From Planctomycetales bacterium ZRK34 (GTDB lineage: Bacteria > Planctomycetota > Phycisphaerae > Phycisphaerales > Zrk34), in contig CP050848.1 in assembly GCA_014873095.1 (NCBI GenBank), positions 434,001 through 498,000 of the forward strand: a DNA stretch of 64,000 bases. Reading direction: 5' to 3'. The translations under genes were made by a program, and so were the position numbers. The notes under the pieces are model-generated. The model was not told the origin of the DNA. It saw only the letters and a list, made by a program, of their open reading frames with translations, and did no database searches. This document shows positions 8,589 to 20,258 of this stretch, piece by piece (the stretch's first letter is position 1; every line of letters starts with the position of its first letter).

Positions 8589-9188
8589 ATGATTCTACTG
8601 ATCGACAACTACGACAGCTTCACCTACAACCTCGTGCAGCGCATCGGCGAGCTCGACGCCGGGCTCGACCTGCGTGTGATCCGCAACGACAAGATCACCG
8701 CCGACGAAGCCGAGGCGATGAGTCCTGAGCGGGTCATCATCTCGCCGGGCCCCTGCACCCCGGCCGAGGGCGGCGTCTCCAACGACATCATCCAGCGCTT
8801 CGAAGGCCGCGTGCCGATTCTCGGTGTGTGCCTCGGCCACCAGTGCATGGGCTACACGCACGGCATGACCGTCCATCGCAACTACCGACTGATGCACGGC
8901 AAGACCAGCCCGATCTTCCACGACGGCGAGGGCGTCTTCGCCGGGCTGTCGAATCCGTTTGACGCCACGCGCTACCACAGCCTCGTCGTCGAACGCAACA
9001 CCATCAACGAAGACGACTGGGCCGTCAGCGCCTGGACCGAAGAAGGTGAAGTCATGGGGCTTCGCCGCAAGTGGGACAAAGCGCCGATCGAAGGCGTGCA
9101 GTTTCACCCCGAATCATTTTTGACCCTGGAAGGCCCCGCCCTGCTGGCAAACTTCCTGGGCCTGCCACGACCGACGGTGCAAACATGA
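8589..9188 (+). CDS. trpG: Anthranilate/aminodeoxychorismate synthase glutamine amidotransferase subunit
   Basis: A 199-residue class I glutamine amidotransferase that supplies ammonia to chorismate for tryptophan or folate synthesis. The start MILLIDNYDSFTYNL is the family's invariant N terminus, which fixes ATG 8589. The nucleophile is the Cys of GVCLGHQCMG, and the His-Glu pair is in VQFHPESFLT. The oxyanion loop SPGPCTPAEGG is intact. TrpG and PabA cannot be separated without the partner subunit, which is not in the window. The stop overlaps the next start as ATGA, so the two genes are translationally coupled. Confidence 0.93.
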   Translation: MILLIDNYDSFTYNLVQRIGELDAGLDLRVIRNDKITADEAEAMSPERVIISPGPCTPAEGGVSNDIIQRFEGRVPILGVCLGHQCMGYTHGMTVHRNYRLMHGKTSPIFHDGEGVFAGLSNPFDATRYHSLVVERNTINEDDWAVSAWTEEGEVMGLRRKWDKAPIEGVQFHPESFLTLEGPALLANFLGLPRPTVQT

Positions 9189-9745
9189 GTGCTCGAAAGA
9201 AAACGAGAAAAGGCAAGAAAAGCAATCCGATCTACAACCTGCTGGGCTTCGTGATCATCGTGCTCGGCGCAATCGCGATCACGCTGGCGACCGGCTGGGA
9301 CCGCCAGATCATGTGGTTGTTGAATACACCGAACGAACAGGCCGCAGCGACTGAATCCGACGCCGCGACTGATGAGCCGGATACCGGCGAACCGATGCTC
9401 ACGCAGCTTGATGCGCCCGAACATGATCCGGCGCTGGACTACGAGGTCAAACCCGAGCCGACCGAGTCGACCAAGCCCCAGCCCAAACCCGAGCCGGCCG
9501 CCGAGGTCGCTCCCGTCGACATCATCCCCGCCCGCCCCGCGGTCGACACCGAAGCGATGCGCCTGGCCGAACTCGACAAACAGTCGCGCGCCTTGTTCGT
9601 GTTGTCGGACAACTACTACCGCATGCGCGGGTTCGACATGGCGATCGCCAAGCTGCAGGAAGTCATCGAGCTGGGTCATCCCGACTGGGCCCAACAGGCC
9701 CGCGAGCGCATCACGTTCATCCAGTCCGTTCAGGGCGCCGAGTGA
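9185..9745 (+). CDS. Membrane-anchored hypothetical protein with helical C-terminal domain
   Basis: A 186-residue protein whose ATG lies in the ATGA overlap with the amidotransferase stop. Residues 1-15 are strongly basic (MSARKKTRKGKKSNP). One membrane helix follows (LLGFVIIVLGAIAITLA, about 19-37). Next comes an acidic and Pro/Glu-rich linker of about 80 residues, then a helical domain (LFVLSDNYYRMRGFDMAIAK) resembling one TPR hairpin. The topology is probably N-in with the helical domain outside the cytoplasm. No family is recognised. Coupling to an amidotransferase gene is noteworthy but may only reflect shared expression. Confidence 0.75.
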   Translation: MSARKKTRKGKKSNPIYNLLGFVIIVLGAIAITLATGWDRQIMWLLNTPNEQAAATESDAATDEPDTGEPMLTQLDAPEHDPALDYEVKPEPTESTKPQPKPEPAAEVAPVDIIPARPAVDTEAMRLAELDKQSRALFVLSDNYYRMRGFDMAIAKLQEVIELGHPDWAQQARERITFIQSVQGAE

Positions 9746-9790
9746 TTTTCTGAGCCCCGAGCGTCAGCGAGCTGATGCGTTTTAACCAAA

Positions 9791-9895
9791 GCACAAAGAC
9801 ACGAAGACGCCAAGACACGAAGTGAAGCATGGGGGTCAAGTTGGCCTCTGATGCTCCGCGGTGTTTTTGCGTCTTCGTGTCTTTGTGTCTTCGTG
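9791..9895. repeat. Dispersed inverted repeat, family C (copy 1)
   Basis: Left arm GCACAAAGACACGAAGACGC (9791-9810) continues to 9822. Right arm GCGTCTTCGTGTCTTTGTGT continues to TTCGTGC (9869-9895). Built on AAGACACGAAG words, it fills the spacer between two convergent stops. A second copy at 49045-49118 has been taken into a coding region. Confidence 0.8.
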
Positions 9896-9919
9896 CTGAG
9901 ATAACCATACGCTCAAGGC

Positions 9920-11101
9920 TCAGGCGGAAGTATCGACCGCCCAGGTGCACATGAGTTTGACGCCGATGGCGATGGCGTCGTCGGTGAAGTCGTACTGCGG
10001 GCTGTGCAGGCTCGGGTAATCGCTCCGATCGTGCGGTCTGACCCCGATGAAGCTGAAACAGGCCGGCACGGTGCGGGCGTAATAGGCGAAGTCCTCCCCG
10101 GCCATGACCGGCTGAGGTAGTGTAATCACCGCATCATCACCCAGCGCCGCGCGGGCCCCGCGCTGAGCGACGGTGACAGCCGAAGGCGCGTTGTGCAACG
10201 CGGGATAACCCTTGTCGATCACCACCTCGGCGGTGCACCCGAAAGCCGCGGCGGTCTGCTGAGCGACTTCCGTGATTCGCTGGGCGACCGCGTCGTCGGT
10301 CGCGTCGGTCATCGTGCGGAAGGTACCCGAAAGCTCGGCGAAATCGGGGATGACATTGGCGGTCTGCCCGCCGTGCATCGAGCCGACGGTGACGACGGCG
10401 GGATCGGCGGGGTCGGTATTGCGGCTGACGATCGACTGCAAAGCGGTCACCACATGCGACGCAGCGAGAATCGGGTCGGCACAGTACTGCGGCATGGCGG
10501 CGTGGCCCCCGCGACCGCAGACCTTGATGTGAAAGTTCGACGTGCCGGCCATCATCGGCCCGGCGCAGGTCGCCATCGCGCCGATCGGCAGCAGCGGCAC
10601 ACCATGAATGCCGAACATCATGCCGACGTCTTCCAGCGCCCCAGCTTCGATCATGCGAGCCGCTCCGGCGCCCTCTTCCTCGGCGGGTTGAAACACGAGC
10701 CGCACCGGGCGCGGCAACTGATCGCGCAACGATGCCAACACCTGCGCCGCCCCGATGAGCACCGCAGTGTGACCATCATGACCGCAGGCGTGCATGCAAC
10801 CTTCGTACTGCGACTTGTACGGCAGATCATTCAACTCGGTGATCGGCAATGCATCCATGTCGGCGCGCAGCGCGACGGCCGGTCCTTCGCCGGCGTCGAT
10901 CCGTCCGATGATGCCGGTTTCGGCGATCTCAGCTTCGAAGTCGATCCCCGCGGCGCGCAGCTCGCGCTGAACACGCTCGGCGGCGTAGGTTTCCTGGTAG
11001 CCGAGTTGGGGGTGGGCGTGAAGGTCGTGCCGCACATCAATCAGCCGCGGCATCAGATCACCGATCAGCCGATCCATCCGTGAATCAAGGTCCGTCTGCA
11101 T
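9920..11101 (-). CDS. M20-family amidohydrolase (M20D, aminoacylase/hippurate hydrolase type)
   Basis: A 393-residue zinc-dependent amide hydrolase. It opens with DVRHDLHAHPQLGYQE, the family's conserved HPE-like start (here HPQLGYQET). The metal-binding and catalytic segments GCMHACGHDGHTA, FQPAEEEGAGA and GRGGHAAMP are all present. AGEDFAYYARTVPACFSFIG near the C terminus completes the pattern. Substrates in the family are N-acyl amino acids, hippurate, N-acetyldiaminopimelate or indole-acetate conjugates, and sequence alone does not choose between them. It appears monocistronic. The spacer to the next gene holds GCGACC/GGTCGC arms. Confidence 0.9.
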   Translation of the reverse strand: MQTDLDSRMDRLIGDLMPRLIDVRHDLHAHPQLGYQETYAAERVQRELRAAGIDFEAEIAETGIIGRIDAGEGPAVALRADMDALPITELNDLPYKSQYEGCMHACGHDGHTAVLIGAAQVLASLRDQLPRPVRLVFQPAEEEGAGAARMIEAGALEDVGMMFGIHGVPLLPIGAMATCAGPMMAGTSNFHIKVCGRGGHAAMPQYCADPILAASHVVTALQSIVSRNTDPADPAVVTVGSMHGGQTANVIPDFAELSGTFRTMTDATDDAVAQRITEVAQQTAAAFGCTAEVVIDKGYPALHNAPSAVTVAQRGARAALGDDAVITLPQPVMAGEDFAYYARTVPACFSFIGVRPHDRSDYPSLHSPQYDFTDDAIAIGVKLMCTWAVDTSA

Positions 11102-11196
11102 GCGGGTATTCTAGTGCGGCGTCTGTTTGGTCGCGACCTGACGTGCAGCGTTTTGCGTGACGCGCTCCCCTGCGGGTCGCGGCTAAACATGAAAAC

Positions 11197-13122
11197 TTAT
11201 GCCGCAGACCGCCGGAACAACTCGTCGATCGGATCGACCGGTTCCTCATGATTTGCCTTGACGGCGGGCGCCTCTGAAGAATCCTTTGCGGCGCTTTCGC
11301 GGAGCAGCGCTTCCAGCGCGTCGATCTCCTGCTCCACCGGCGGGTCCGTCTCCGCCGGCTCCGTCGCCGTCAACTTCGGCGAGGGGGTCGGGGTCGGGGT
11401 CGAGGTTTTCGCCGGAGCCGGCGTCGACTCCGGCCGAATAGGGTCCGAGCATGCGTCTTCGGCAAAATCATCCGGCGGCTGGGTCAGCAGCGGCTCGTCG
11501 TCCGGCTCGTGAGGGATCACGCGGTTGATCAGGTCGACGTTCTGACGCCAGGTCTGATCGTTGATGTCGAGGTTCATATCGATCACGCGGTCCGACTGCA
11601 GTCCGACCAGCGTGCGGCGGGCCAGCATGAACAGCCCCACCACCACGCAGAGCGACCACCCGAAAATCATCACGGCCACCGTCAGTCGATTGCTCGACAC
11701 CGGCGCCGGATCCAGCGTCGGCCGGCGCACGACCACCACGCTGCCCGGCGAAGCGCCCGCTTCGGAATACGGCGCATTACCGGTGTAGGCTTCTACGAGC
11801 CCCGCGAGGATGGGCGCCAACTCGCGGCGGTTTTCACCGGTCAACTCGATCTGCAGGCGGCCGGGCGAATCGCTGTACAGGTTCAATCCCTCGGCGACGC
11901 GCTGCTGGAGATAGTCCGGGTCGGCGTTGTCGTTGTAGCCGGAGGACATCATGGCGGTCGCGGTGCGGTTGAGCACGTTGCGGCTGTTCAGCAGACGACG
12001 CTGATCGGCCAGCCAGCGGGCGCGGTCGGTCTGATCGATCTTCGATTCATATTCGACCAGCGCATCGGCGCGCCAGGTCTGCGTGGCGAACGAGTCGGCG
12101 ATGTACCAGCTGACAGTCATCATCAGCAGCAGGCAGGCGCCGAGCGCCGCGGCGGTCGGCAGCCCGCGGCGCGTCGCCCAACGGTCGATCATCTTGTGCT
12201 CGGCCTCGGACAGCAGACGCTGCACATCGCAGAGTCCTTCACGCTGCGCGATCACATCCTGGGCTGCCTTGCGCAGCGGTTCGACTTCCGCAGCCTGTTC
12301 ACGCGCTTCGGCGGCGCGCTGCCGGACAAGCTGTCGCGCCCGACTCAGACGCTCGCGTCGACGACGCAGATGCAGGCGGGCCTGCTCCAGGCGATGGGCG
12401 CGGGCGTCGAGATCCGCAGTGCGCTGGTTGATCTGCTCGATGATCTTGAGGTTCTGCTCGCGCAGCTTTTTGGCGGTGCGGCGGGCCTGCTTGTTGATCT
12501 GCTTCTCGCGGGCATCGACTTCGGCCCGGAGTTCGTTGACGTAAGCTTCCTGCTGCTGAATCTGCTCACGCTGCTCGGTGAGTTCCGTTTCGCGGGCGGT
12601 CAGCGTCTTGGTTCGCTTGGCCAGGCTGCGGCGCTCGGCTTCAATTTCCTGCCGCTGGCGCTGCTGGGCGATCGTGCTCTGATCGACCTGCTGGCGGCGC
12701 TGCTGCAGATCGCGATCCAGCAGTTTCAACTGCTCGCGTTCGGTGGCGAGTGAGGCCGTCTCGGCGTCGATGGTTTTGCGGCGTTCGTCGAGGTCATCGA
12801 GGCGGCGATTCAGATCGGCCCGCGTGTCGTCGAGACTGCTGCGATCGGATTCAACACGACGACGATGCTCGGCGATGTCGACATCGAGGCGGCGTCGCTC
12901 GGCGTCGATCTGCTCGGTCAGTTTGCGGCGTTCAGCCTCAAACTCGGCTTCGACGGCGCGGCGCGCCTCGGCCACCGCGGCGGCCTGCGCTTCGGCGAAG
13001 TCCTTGATCTGGTTCTGCATCATCGCCAACTGCGACTGCAGGTGGCTCCAGTCGCGCGAAGCCGGCTCGGCCGGGCGACCGGACGGGTTGGCATCCGAAT
13101 GTGGCTGCGGTGCGTCGGGCAT
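11197..13122 (-). CDS. Coiled-coil protein with two-helix, Wzz-like membrane end (short paralogue)
   Basis: A 641-residue protein. Residues about 28-315 form a nearly unbroken charged coiled coil. Helix TM1 is about 320-342, an extracytoplasmic stretch of about 135 residues follows, and TM2 is about 480-501. The C-terminal tail is rich in P, T, E and A and carries two similar short motifs, DALEALLRESAA and PIDELFRRSAA, the second being the C terminus. The two-helix layout with a periplasmic middle recalls polysaccharide co-polymerases (Wzz), but here the cytoplasmic N-terminal region is a very long rod. SEAEHKMIDRW before TM1 matches SEAEQKMIRHW in the larger neighbour. Function is unknown. 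Confidence 0.7.
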   Translation of the reverse strand: MPDAPQPHSDANPSGRPAEPASRDWSHLQSQLAMMQNQIKDFAEAQAAAVAEARRAVEAEFEAERRKLTEQIDAERRRLDVDIAEHRRRVESDRSSLDDTRADLNRRLDDLDERRKTIDAETASLATEREQLKLLDRDLQQRRQQVDQSTIAQQRQRQEIEAERRSLAKRTKTLTARETELTEQREQIQQQEAYVNELRAEVDAREKQINKQARRTAKKLREQNLKIIEQINQRTADLDARAHRLEQARLHLRRRRERLSRARQLVRQRAAEAREQAAEVEPLRKAAQDVIAQREGLCDVQRLLSEAEHKMIDRWATRRGLPTAAALGACLLLMMTVSWYIADSFATQTWRADALVEYESKIDQTDRARWLADQRRLLNSRNVLNRTATAMMSSGYNDNADPDYLQQRVAEGLNLYSDSPGRLQIELTGENRRELAPILAGLVEAYTGNAPYSEAGASPGSVVVVRRPTLDPAPVSSNRLTVAVMIFGWSLCVVVGLFMLARRTLVGLQSDRVIDMNLDINDQTWRQNVDLINRVIPHEPDDEPLLTQPPDDFAEDACSDPIRPESTPAPAKTSTPTPTPSPKLTATEPAETDPPVEQEIDALEALLRESAAKDSSEAPAVKANHEEPVDPIDELFRRSAA

Positions 13123-13158
13123 CTCTTGCGTCCTCTACGCCCCCAAACAATCGGGGGG

Positions 13159-15720
13159 TTATTCCATGTCGTCTGCCTTGTGATTCTCGACGGTCTTCTC
13201 AACATCCCGGCTGTACCGGGCCCAGACATCTTCCTCGTTGAAATTGCCGACCACGTCGTCCAGCGACGCCAGCGACTTGCGCGACCGCGTCAGGTAGACA
13301 CAGAGCCCGACGAAGAGCCCCACGCTGGCGGCGGACGACACGCCGAACACGCCGGCCGTGACGATCAGATGGTCGGACTGGATCGGATCCTGCGCGGTGG
13401 TCGCCTGTTGAACGACGCGCACGGCGCTGGCGTCATCGCCGGGGGCAAGCTGGTAATGCTTGATGTAGGCGCGGACCAGCGAGCCGAGCACGGGCGAAAG
13501 CTCCGCCTGCGTGGTTGAGGTCATCTGCATGTCGAGCACGCCGGGCTCGGGCACGTTCACTGCCAGGTGATCCTGAATCAGGCTGCGCAGGTATTCCGGC
13601 TGGGCCGGGCCGGCGTAACCGGACTCGCGGATGAGGACCGAGGCGGCGTTGAGGATCGAGTCGTTGGCGAGCAGGTGTTTCTGCTGCACGCTCCATTCGG
13701 CGGCCGACATCTGCGGTGTATTCACGTGACGGACCATGGCGCTGGCCGACCACGTGCGCGTGGCCAGCTTGTCGCCGACCATCCAACTGAAGATCGACAA
13801 AAACACCAGAGCCGCCAGCGCCGAAGCGACCCAGCGCATGCTGCGCTGCACGCCCCAGTGGCGGATCATCTTCTGCTCAGCTTCTGACAGCAGGCTCTGC
13901 ACCTGCTTCAGCGCATCGCGCTCGCTGAGAATCTGACGCACGACGGTTTTGGCTTTTTCTAGCTGACGGGAGCGATCGTCGAGCGTGGCCTTGCGCTGTT
14001 TCATCGCACTGCGCATGCGTGCCAGGCGCACCCGGCGCAGGTTGGTGATCTGCTGCTGACTGCGGAAGCCGGCCGCCTGATCGACCAGCGCCGCGGCCTT
14101 CTGATCCACCGCCTCCTGCTGGCGAGCGACTTCAGCCCGCTGATCGTCCAACTGCTTGATCGTCTGATCGTACTTTGATTTTTCGGCCTTGAACGCCTCA
14201 ACACGGCCCAGCAGGTCCGCCTCGGCGGCCTTGGCCTGCGCGGCACGCTTCTCCAGCGCCGCTTCACGCTCACCCAGTTTGGCGACCCACTGATCGATCG
14301 CTTCACGTTCCTCGGCCAGCTTCGCCTGATCGTCGGCCAGCGACTGCTGATCGTTTTCAAGCTGCTGCTGACGCTGATTCAGGTCGGCGATGCGAGCCTC
14401 GGCCTCGGCGGCGGCCGCATCGACCTCCGCCTGGTGAGCTTCGACCTGCTCGCGGGCCTCGGCAAGGCGGGCCTGCTGCTCGGCGAGTTCGGCCTGCCGA
14501 CCGTCGAGGTCCGTGGTCTGACTGGTGTAGGCCTGACGCTCGTCGTTGAACGCTGCACGCTCAACCTCGAAGGCTTCGGTCTGCTGAGCCAACTGATCAT
14601 GCCGGGCTTCAATCTCGGCAGCCTGCTCATCCAACTCCGACTGGCGGGCTGCGACGGCCTGCTGATCGGATTCGAGCTGCGCCAGCCGCTCATCGATCTT
14701 CGATTCGCGGGCGGCGAGTTCGGCGGCACGCTCTTCGAGCTGCGACTGGCGGGCATCAAGCTGCTCGGCCAACTGATCCAGCGACTGGCGCTGCTCATCA
14801 AGGTCGGCCTGGTGCTGTTTGTATTCGGCGGATTCGGTGTCGAAGGCGGCACGACGCTCATCGATCTCCGCGGCACGCTGCTCGAGGTCGGCACGCTGCT
14901 GCGCAAGCTCCTGAATCGCCGCGTCGATTTCCGACTGCTTCGACGTCAGGGCTTCACGCTCTGATTCCAGGGCGGCGTGGCGCTCGGCCAGATCGGCGGT
15001 CTGATCGTCAAGTTCGCCGAGCTGACGGCGATACTCGGCATCGCGCTCCGCCAGATCGGCCGCATGCTGATCCAGCGTCGACTCACGTTCGGTCAGTTCA
15101 CTTTCACGCTGATCCAGCGCCTCGCGCAACTCAGCGAGCTTGGCCTGCTGATCCTGCGTGGCCGCCTCCATGGCTTCGACCTGAATCACGCGCTCGCAAA
15201 CTTCGGCGTGTTCTTCCTCGACCTGTTCGCGCTGCCTGGCGAGTTCGGCCTGGTGCTGAACCAGTTCCGCTTCCATCGACTGCACAGCCTGCTGGTCGGC
15301 GTCGATGCGCTGGGCGCGGTTGGACAACTCGGCGTCGGCCTGGTCGATCTGGTCACGGCGGTGATCGAGGTCTTCAAGCTGCTGCTGCAGCGCGGCCTTG
15401 TCAGCCTGAACCTGCTGGGCGCGCTTTTCCAGTTCGGCGCGTTCGTTCTCGAAGGTCTCCCTCTCCACGGCCAGCTTGCGGCGTTCGTCGGCGAATTCCC
15501 GCTCGACCGCCGCCCGCGTCTGCTCCACCAACTCGGCCTGCAGGGCCTCCTGCTCGGCGGCCAGGTCGTTGATCTGCTGGTTGGCCGCATCGATCACCTG
15601 CTGGGTCTGCTGCAGATAAGCCTGCAGGTCGTTCCAGCTATGCGACTTAGGCGGTCCCACACGCGGCGTGTCGGCCTGGGGGGTCGTCTCGGACTGATTC
15701 TGCGGTGTGCTCGAATGCAT
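13159..15720 (-). CDS. Giant coiled-coil protein with two-helix, Wzz-like membrane end (long paralogue)
   Basis: An 853-residue protein starting at ATG 15720, which has GGAGGAG ideally spaced upstream. Coiled coil spans about residues 30-615, rich in Q, A, E and D with repeated words such as LDEQ, LAEREA and RQSELDEQAAEI. TM1 is about 631-648, the outside loop about 136 residues, and TM2 about 785-811, followed by a 42-residue acidic tail. ATRTWSASAMV after TM1 aligns with the ATQTWRADALV of the downstream paralogue. The rod, if straight, would be roughly 85-90 nm at 0.15 nm per residue. The spacer to the paralogue is only 36 bp, so the two are probably co-transcribed. No known family is assigned. 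Confidence 0.7.
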   Translation of the reverse strand: MHSSTPQNQSETTPQADTPRVGPPKSHSWNDLQAYLQQTQQVIDAANQQINDLAAEQEALQAELVEQTRAAVEREFADERRKLAVERETFENERAELEKRAQQVQADKAALQQQLEDLDHRRDQIDQADAELSNRAQRIDADQQAVQSMEAELVQHQAELARQREQVEEEHAEVCERVIQVEAMEAATQDQQAKLAELREALDQRESELTERESTLDQHAADLAERDAEYRRQLGELDDQTADLAERHAALESEREALTSKQSEIDAAIQELAQQRADLEQRAAEIDERRAAFDTESAEYKQHQADLDEQRQSLDQLAEQLDARQSQLEERAAELAARESKIDERLAQLESDQQAVAARQSELDEQAAEIEARHDQLAQQTEAFEVERAAFNDERQAYTSQTTDLDGRQAELAEQQARLAEAREQVEAHQAEVDAAAAEAEARIADLNQRQQQLENDQQSLADDQAKLAEEREAIDQWVAKLGEREAALEKRAAQAKAAEADLLGRVEAFKAEKSKYDQTIKQLDDQRAEVARQQEAVDQKAAALVDQAAGFRSQQQITNLRRVRLARMRSAMKQRKATLDDRSRQLEKAKTVVRQILSERDALKQVQSLLSEAEQKMIRHWGVQRSMRWVASALAALVFLSIFSWMVGDKLATRTWSASAMVRHVNTPQMSAAEWSVQQKHLLANDSILNAASVLIRESGYAGPAQPEYLRSLIQDHLAVNVPEPGVLDMQMTSTTQAELSPVLGSLVRAYIKHYQLAPGDDASAVRVVQQATTAQDPIQSDHLIVTAGVFGVSSAASVGLFVGLCVYLTRSRKSLASLDDVVGNFNEEDVWARYSRDVEKTVENHKADDME

Positions 15721-15745
15721 ATGCGCTCCTCCGCTTGCTGCGCGG

Positions 15746-15774
15746 ATGTAAGCGATATCGGGCGAATGAGACAA
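15746..15774 (-). promoter_or_regulatory. Promoter of the coiled-coil gene pair
   Basis: Minus-strand TTGTCT (15774-15769), 17-bp spacer, TTACAT (15751-15746). The start would be near 15739, and the short leader carries the strong GGAGGAG. Confidence 0.45.
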
Positions 15775-15934
15775 TGGGTTAACTGAACCGGCCGTGACGA
15801 AAACGGATTATTTTCCGACTGTGACGATTGTGAGGCCGGGCGCGTTATCCGGACCCGCATCATGCCCCTCATCAAATTTTGAACCCCCTGCCGGCACTTG
15901 GGTCACGGCCTCGGGGCGGCTATCATGGTGGACG

Positions 15935-17089
15935 ATGGACGCGCAGCTACAGAAAATTGCCAACAAGGTTGAAGCCGGCGAGCGCCTGGACGCCGCCGAT
16001 GCCCGGGTGTTGTTCGATTCGCGGGATGTGTGGACGATCGGGCGGCTCGCCGACTCGGTCCGCCGCCGCCTGCATGGCAACGTGACCTACTACAACGTCA
16101 ATCGCCATTTCAACTACTCCAACGTCTGCGCCCTGTCGTGTAAATTCTGCGATTTCTACCGCAAAAAGGGCCAGACCGGGGCGTACGAGTTCAGCCTCGA
16201 CGATGTGCGCGCCAAGGCGGCCGCCGCGAAGGAAGCCGGCGCCACCGAGATTCACATCGTCGGCGGGCTGCACCCCTGGCTGCCGTTTGAGTATTACACC
16301 GACATGTGCCGGGCTGTGCACGAGGTCTATCCTGAGTTGCACATCAAGGCCTTCACCGCCGTCGAGATCGTCCATCTGGCGCGCATCAGCAAGCGCGGGC
16401 GCGACATCGACGGCGTGTTGACCGACCTCAAGGAAGCCGGCCTCGGGTCGCTGCCCGGCGGCGGGGCTGAAGTCTTCGACGACCGCGTGCACGATGAGGC
16501 CTTCAAAGGCAAGATCCGCTCGGACCAGTGGCTGGCCGTGCACAACGCAGCCCATCGCGTCGGGCTGATGTCCAACGCCACCATGCTGTACGGCCACATC
16601 GAGTCCATCGACGACCGCATCAACCACCTGATCATGCTCCGCGACGCGCAGGACCTGGCCATCGAAAACGGCTGGGCGGGACGCTTTCAGACCGTGATCC
16701 CCCTGCCGTTCATCCCCGGCGAGTCCGAACTCAAACATCTGCCCGGCCCCACAGCGCTCGACGACTTGAAGATGCTCGCCATCAGCCGGCTCATGCTCGA
16801 CAACTTCGCGCATGTGAAATCGTTCTGGATCATGCAGACGCTCGAGTTTTCACAGCTCGCGCTCAGCTTCGGCGTCGACGACATCGACGGCACCGTCGTC
16901 TGGTACGACATCACCAAGGTCCAGCGTGACGGTGATACCCACCAGGAACTGACCGTCGCCGACCTGCGGGACACGATCATCGAAGCGGGCTTCGTGCCCG
17001 TGGAGCGCGACACGCTGTACCGGCGCATTCGGCGCGACGGCCCGGACTGGCAAGTGATCGACGCCGCCGCCGAGCTGACGCCGGCGTGA
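15935..17089 (+). CDS. mqnE: Aminodeoxyfutalosine synthase (radical SAM)
   Basis: A 384-residue radical SAM enzyme that joins 3-[(1-carboxyvinyl)oxy]benzoate to SAM-derived adenosyl radical to make 6-amino-6-deoxyfutalosine, the second step of the futalosine menaquinone route. The cluster motif CALSCKFC places C65, C69 and C72. TYYNVNRHFNYSNVC before it and EIHIVGGLHPWLPFEYY and SLPGGGAEVF after it are typical of MqnE. The start MDAQLQKIANKVEAGERL is family-like, and longer in-frame extensions look unrelated. mqnB and mqnD lie 40 kb away in this window; mqnA and mqnC are not seen. Confidence 0.94.
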   Translation: MDAQLQKIANKVEAGERLDAADARVLFDSRDVWTIGRLADSVRRRLHGNVTYYNVNRHFNYSNVCALSCKFCDFYRKKGQTGAYEFSLDDVRAKAAAAKEAGATEIHIVGGLHPWLPFEYYTDMCRAVHEVYPELHIKAFTAVEIVHLARISKRGRDIDGVLTDLKEAGLGSLPGGGAEVFDDRVHDEAFKGKIRSDQWLAVHNAAHRVGLMSNATMLYGHIESIDDRINHLIMLRDAQDLAIENGWAGRFQTVIPLPFIPGESELKHLPGPTALDDLKMLAISRLMLDNFAHVKSFWIMQTLEFSQLALSFGVDDIDGTVVWYDITKVQRDGDTHQELTVADLRDTIIEAGFVPVERDTLYRRIRRDGPDWQVIDAAAELTPA

Positions 17090-17097
17090 GAAAGAAA

Positions 17098-17228
17098 ATG
17101 GTCAATGACCAAATCCCAATGACCAAGGCAATGCTCAAATGCCGACTGTTCAAATGAGCCGATTTCCCGGTTTGGACATTGGTGCATTGAACATTACCTT
17201 GGACATTGGTCATTGGGATTTAGTCATT
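17098..17228. repeat. Dispersed inverted repeat, family A (copy 2)
   Basis: AATGACCAAATCCCAATGAC and a following CAAGGCAATG (17104-17133) face TTGGACATTGGTCATTGGGA (17199-17218). It begins 8 bp after the mqnE stop and shares its key words with 1581-1688. Confidence 0.8.
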
Positions 17229-17295
17229 ACCGCCCGAGTTTTATTTCATCTACTAACGGGGAGATTGGCGGCATGATCGCCGCTATCGTGGTTCC

Positions 17296-18690
<1,395 letters not shown>

Positions 18691-18709
18691 CGGCAGGTTA
18701 AGCCAATTT

Positions 18710-18773
18710 GTGGCACAGCCGCCCTCGGCTGTGCTGAAAGTTGCGCCCGCACAGCCGGGGGCGGCTGTGCCAC
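18710..18773. repeat. Double-hairpin repeat, family B (copy 1)
   Basis: 64 bp made of two perfect 9-bp hairpins, GCACAGCCG-CCCT-CGGCTGTGC-type and GCACAGCCG-GGGG-CGGCTGTGC, with outer ends GTG and CAC so that the whole can also fold as one long stem. It lies between the convergent stops of sthA and the sulfatase. The equally long second copy is at 44564-44627. Confidence 0.9.
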
Positions 18774-18797
18774 AACTCTCGTATTCCACCTTCACGG

Positions 18798-20147
<1,350 letters not shown>

Positions 20148-20192
20148 GAAGTTCGACCTCTTTGGCGAGAAGGTGGTGAAGCGTGGTGAAGA

Positions 20193-20216
20193 CCAGGGCC
20201 GCGTAGCGGCCCGGCT
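20193..20216. repeat. 24-bp palindrome, family E (copy 2)
   Basis: GGGCCGC-GTA-GCGGCCC within the same CCA...GGCT frame as the copies at 2198 and 50587. It differs from them at two bases that pair with each other (T-A changed to C-G), so the stem is kept. It lies between the pseudopilin stop and the sulfatase start. Confidence 0.8.
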
Positions 20217-20258
20217 GATGTCGATCGATAACCCAACGCTTTTCACGGGCGGATTAAT

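Noticed and set aside
11509..12753. Plus-strand open frame opposite the smaller coiled-coil gene
   Set aside because: It mirrors the coiled-coil repeats of the opposite strand, and the coding strand has the two membrane helices and the paralogy.
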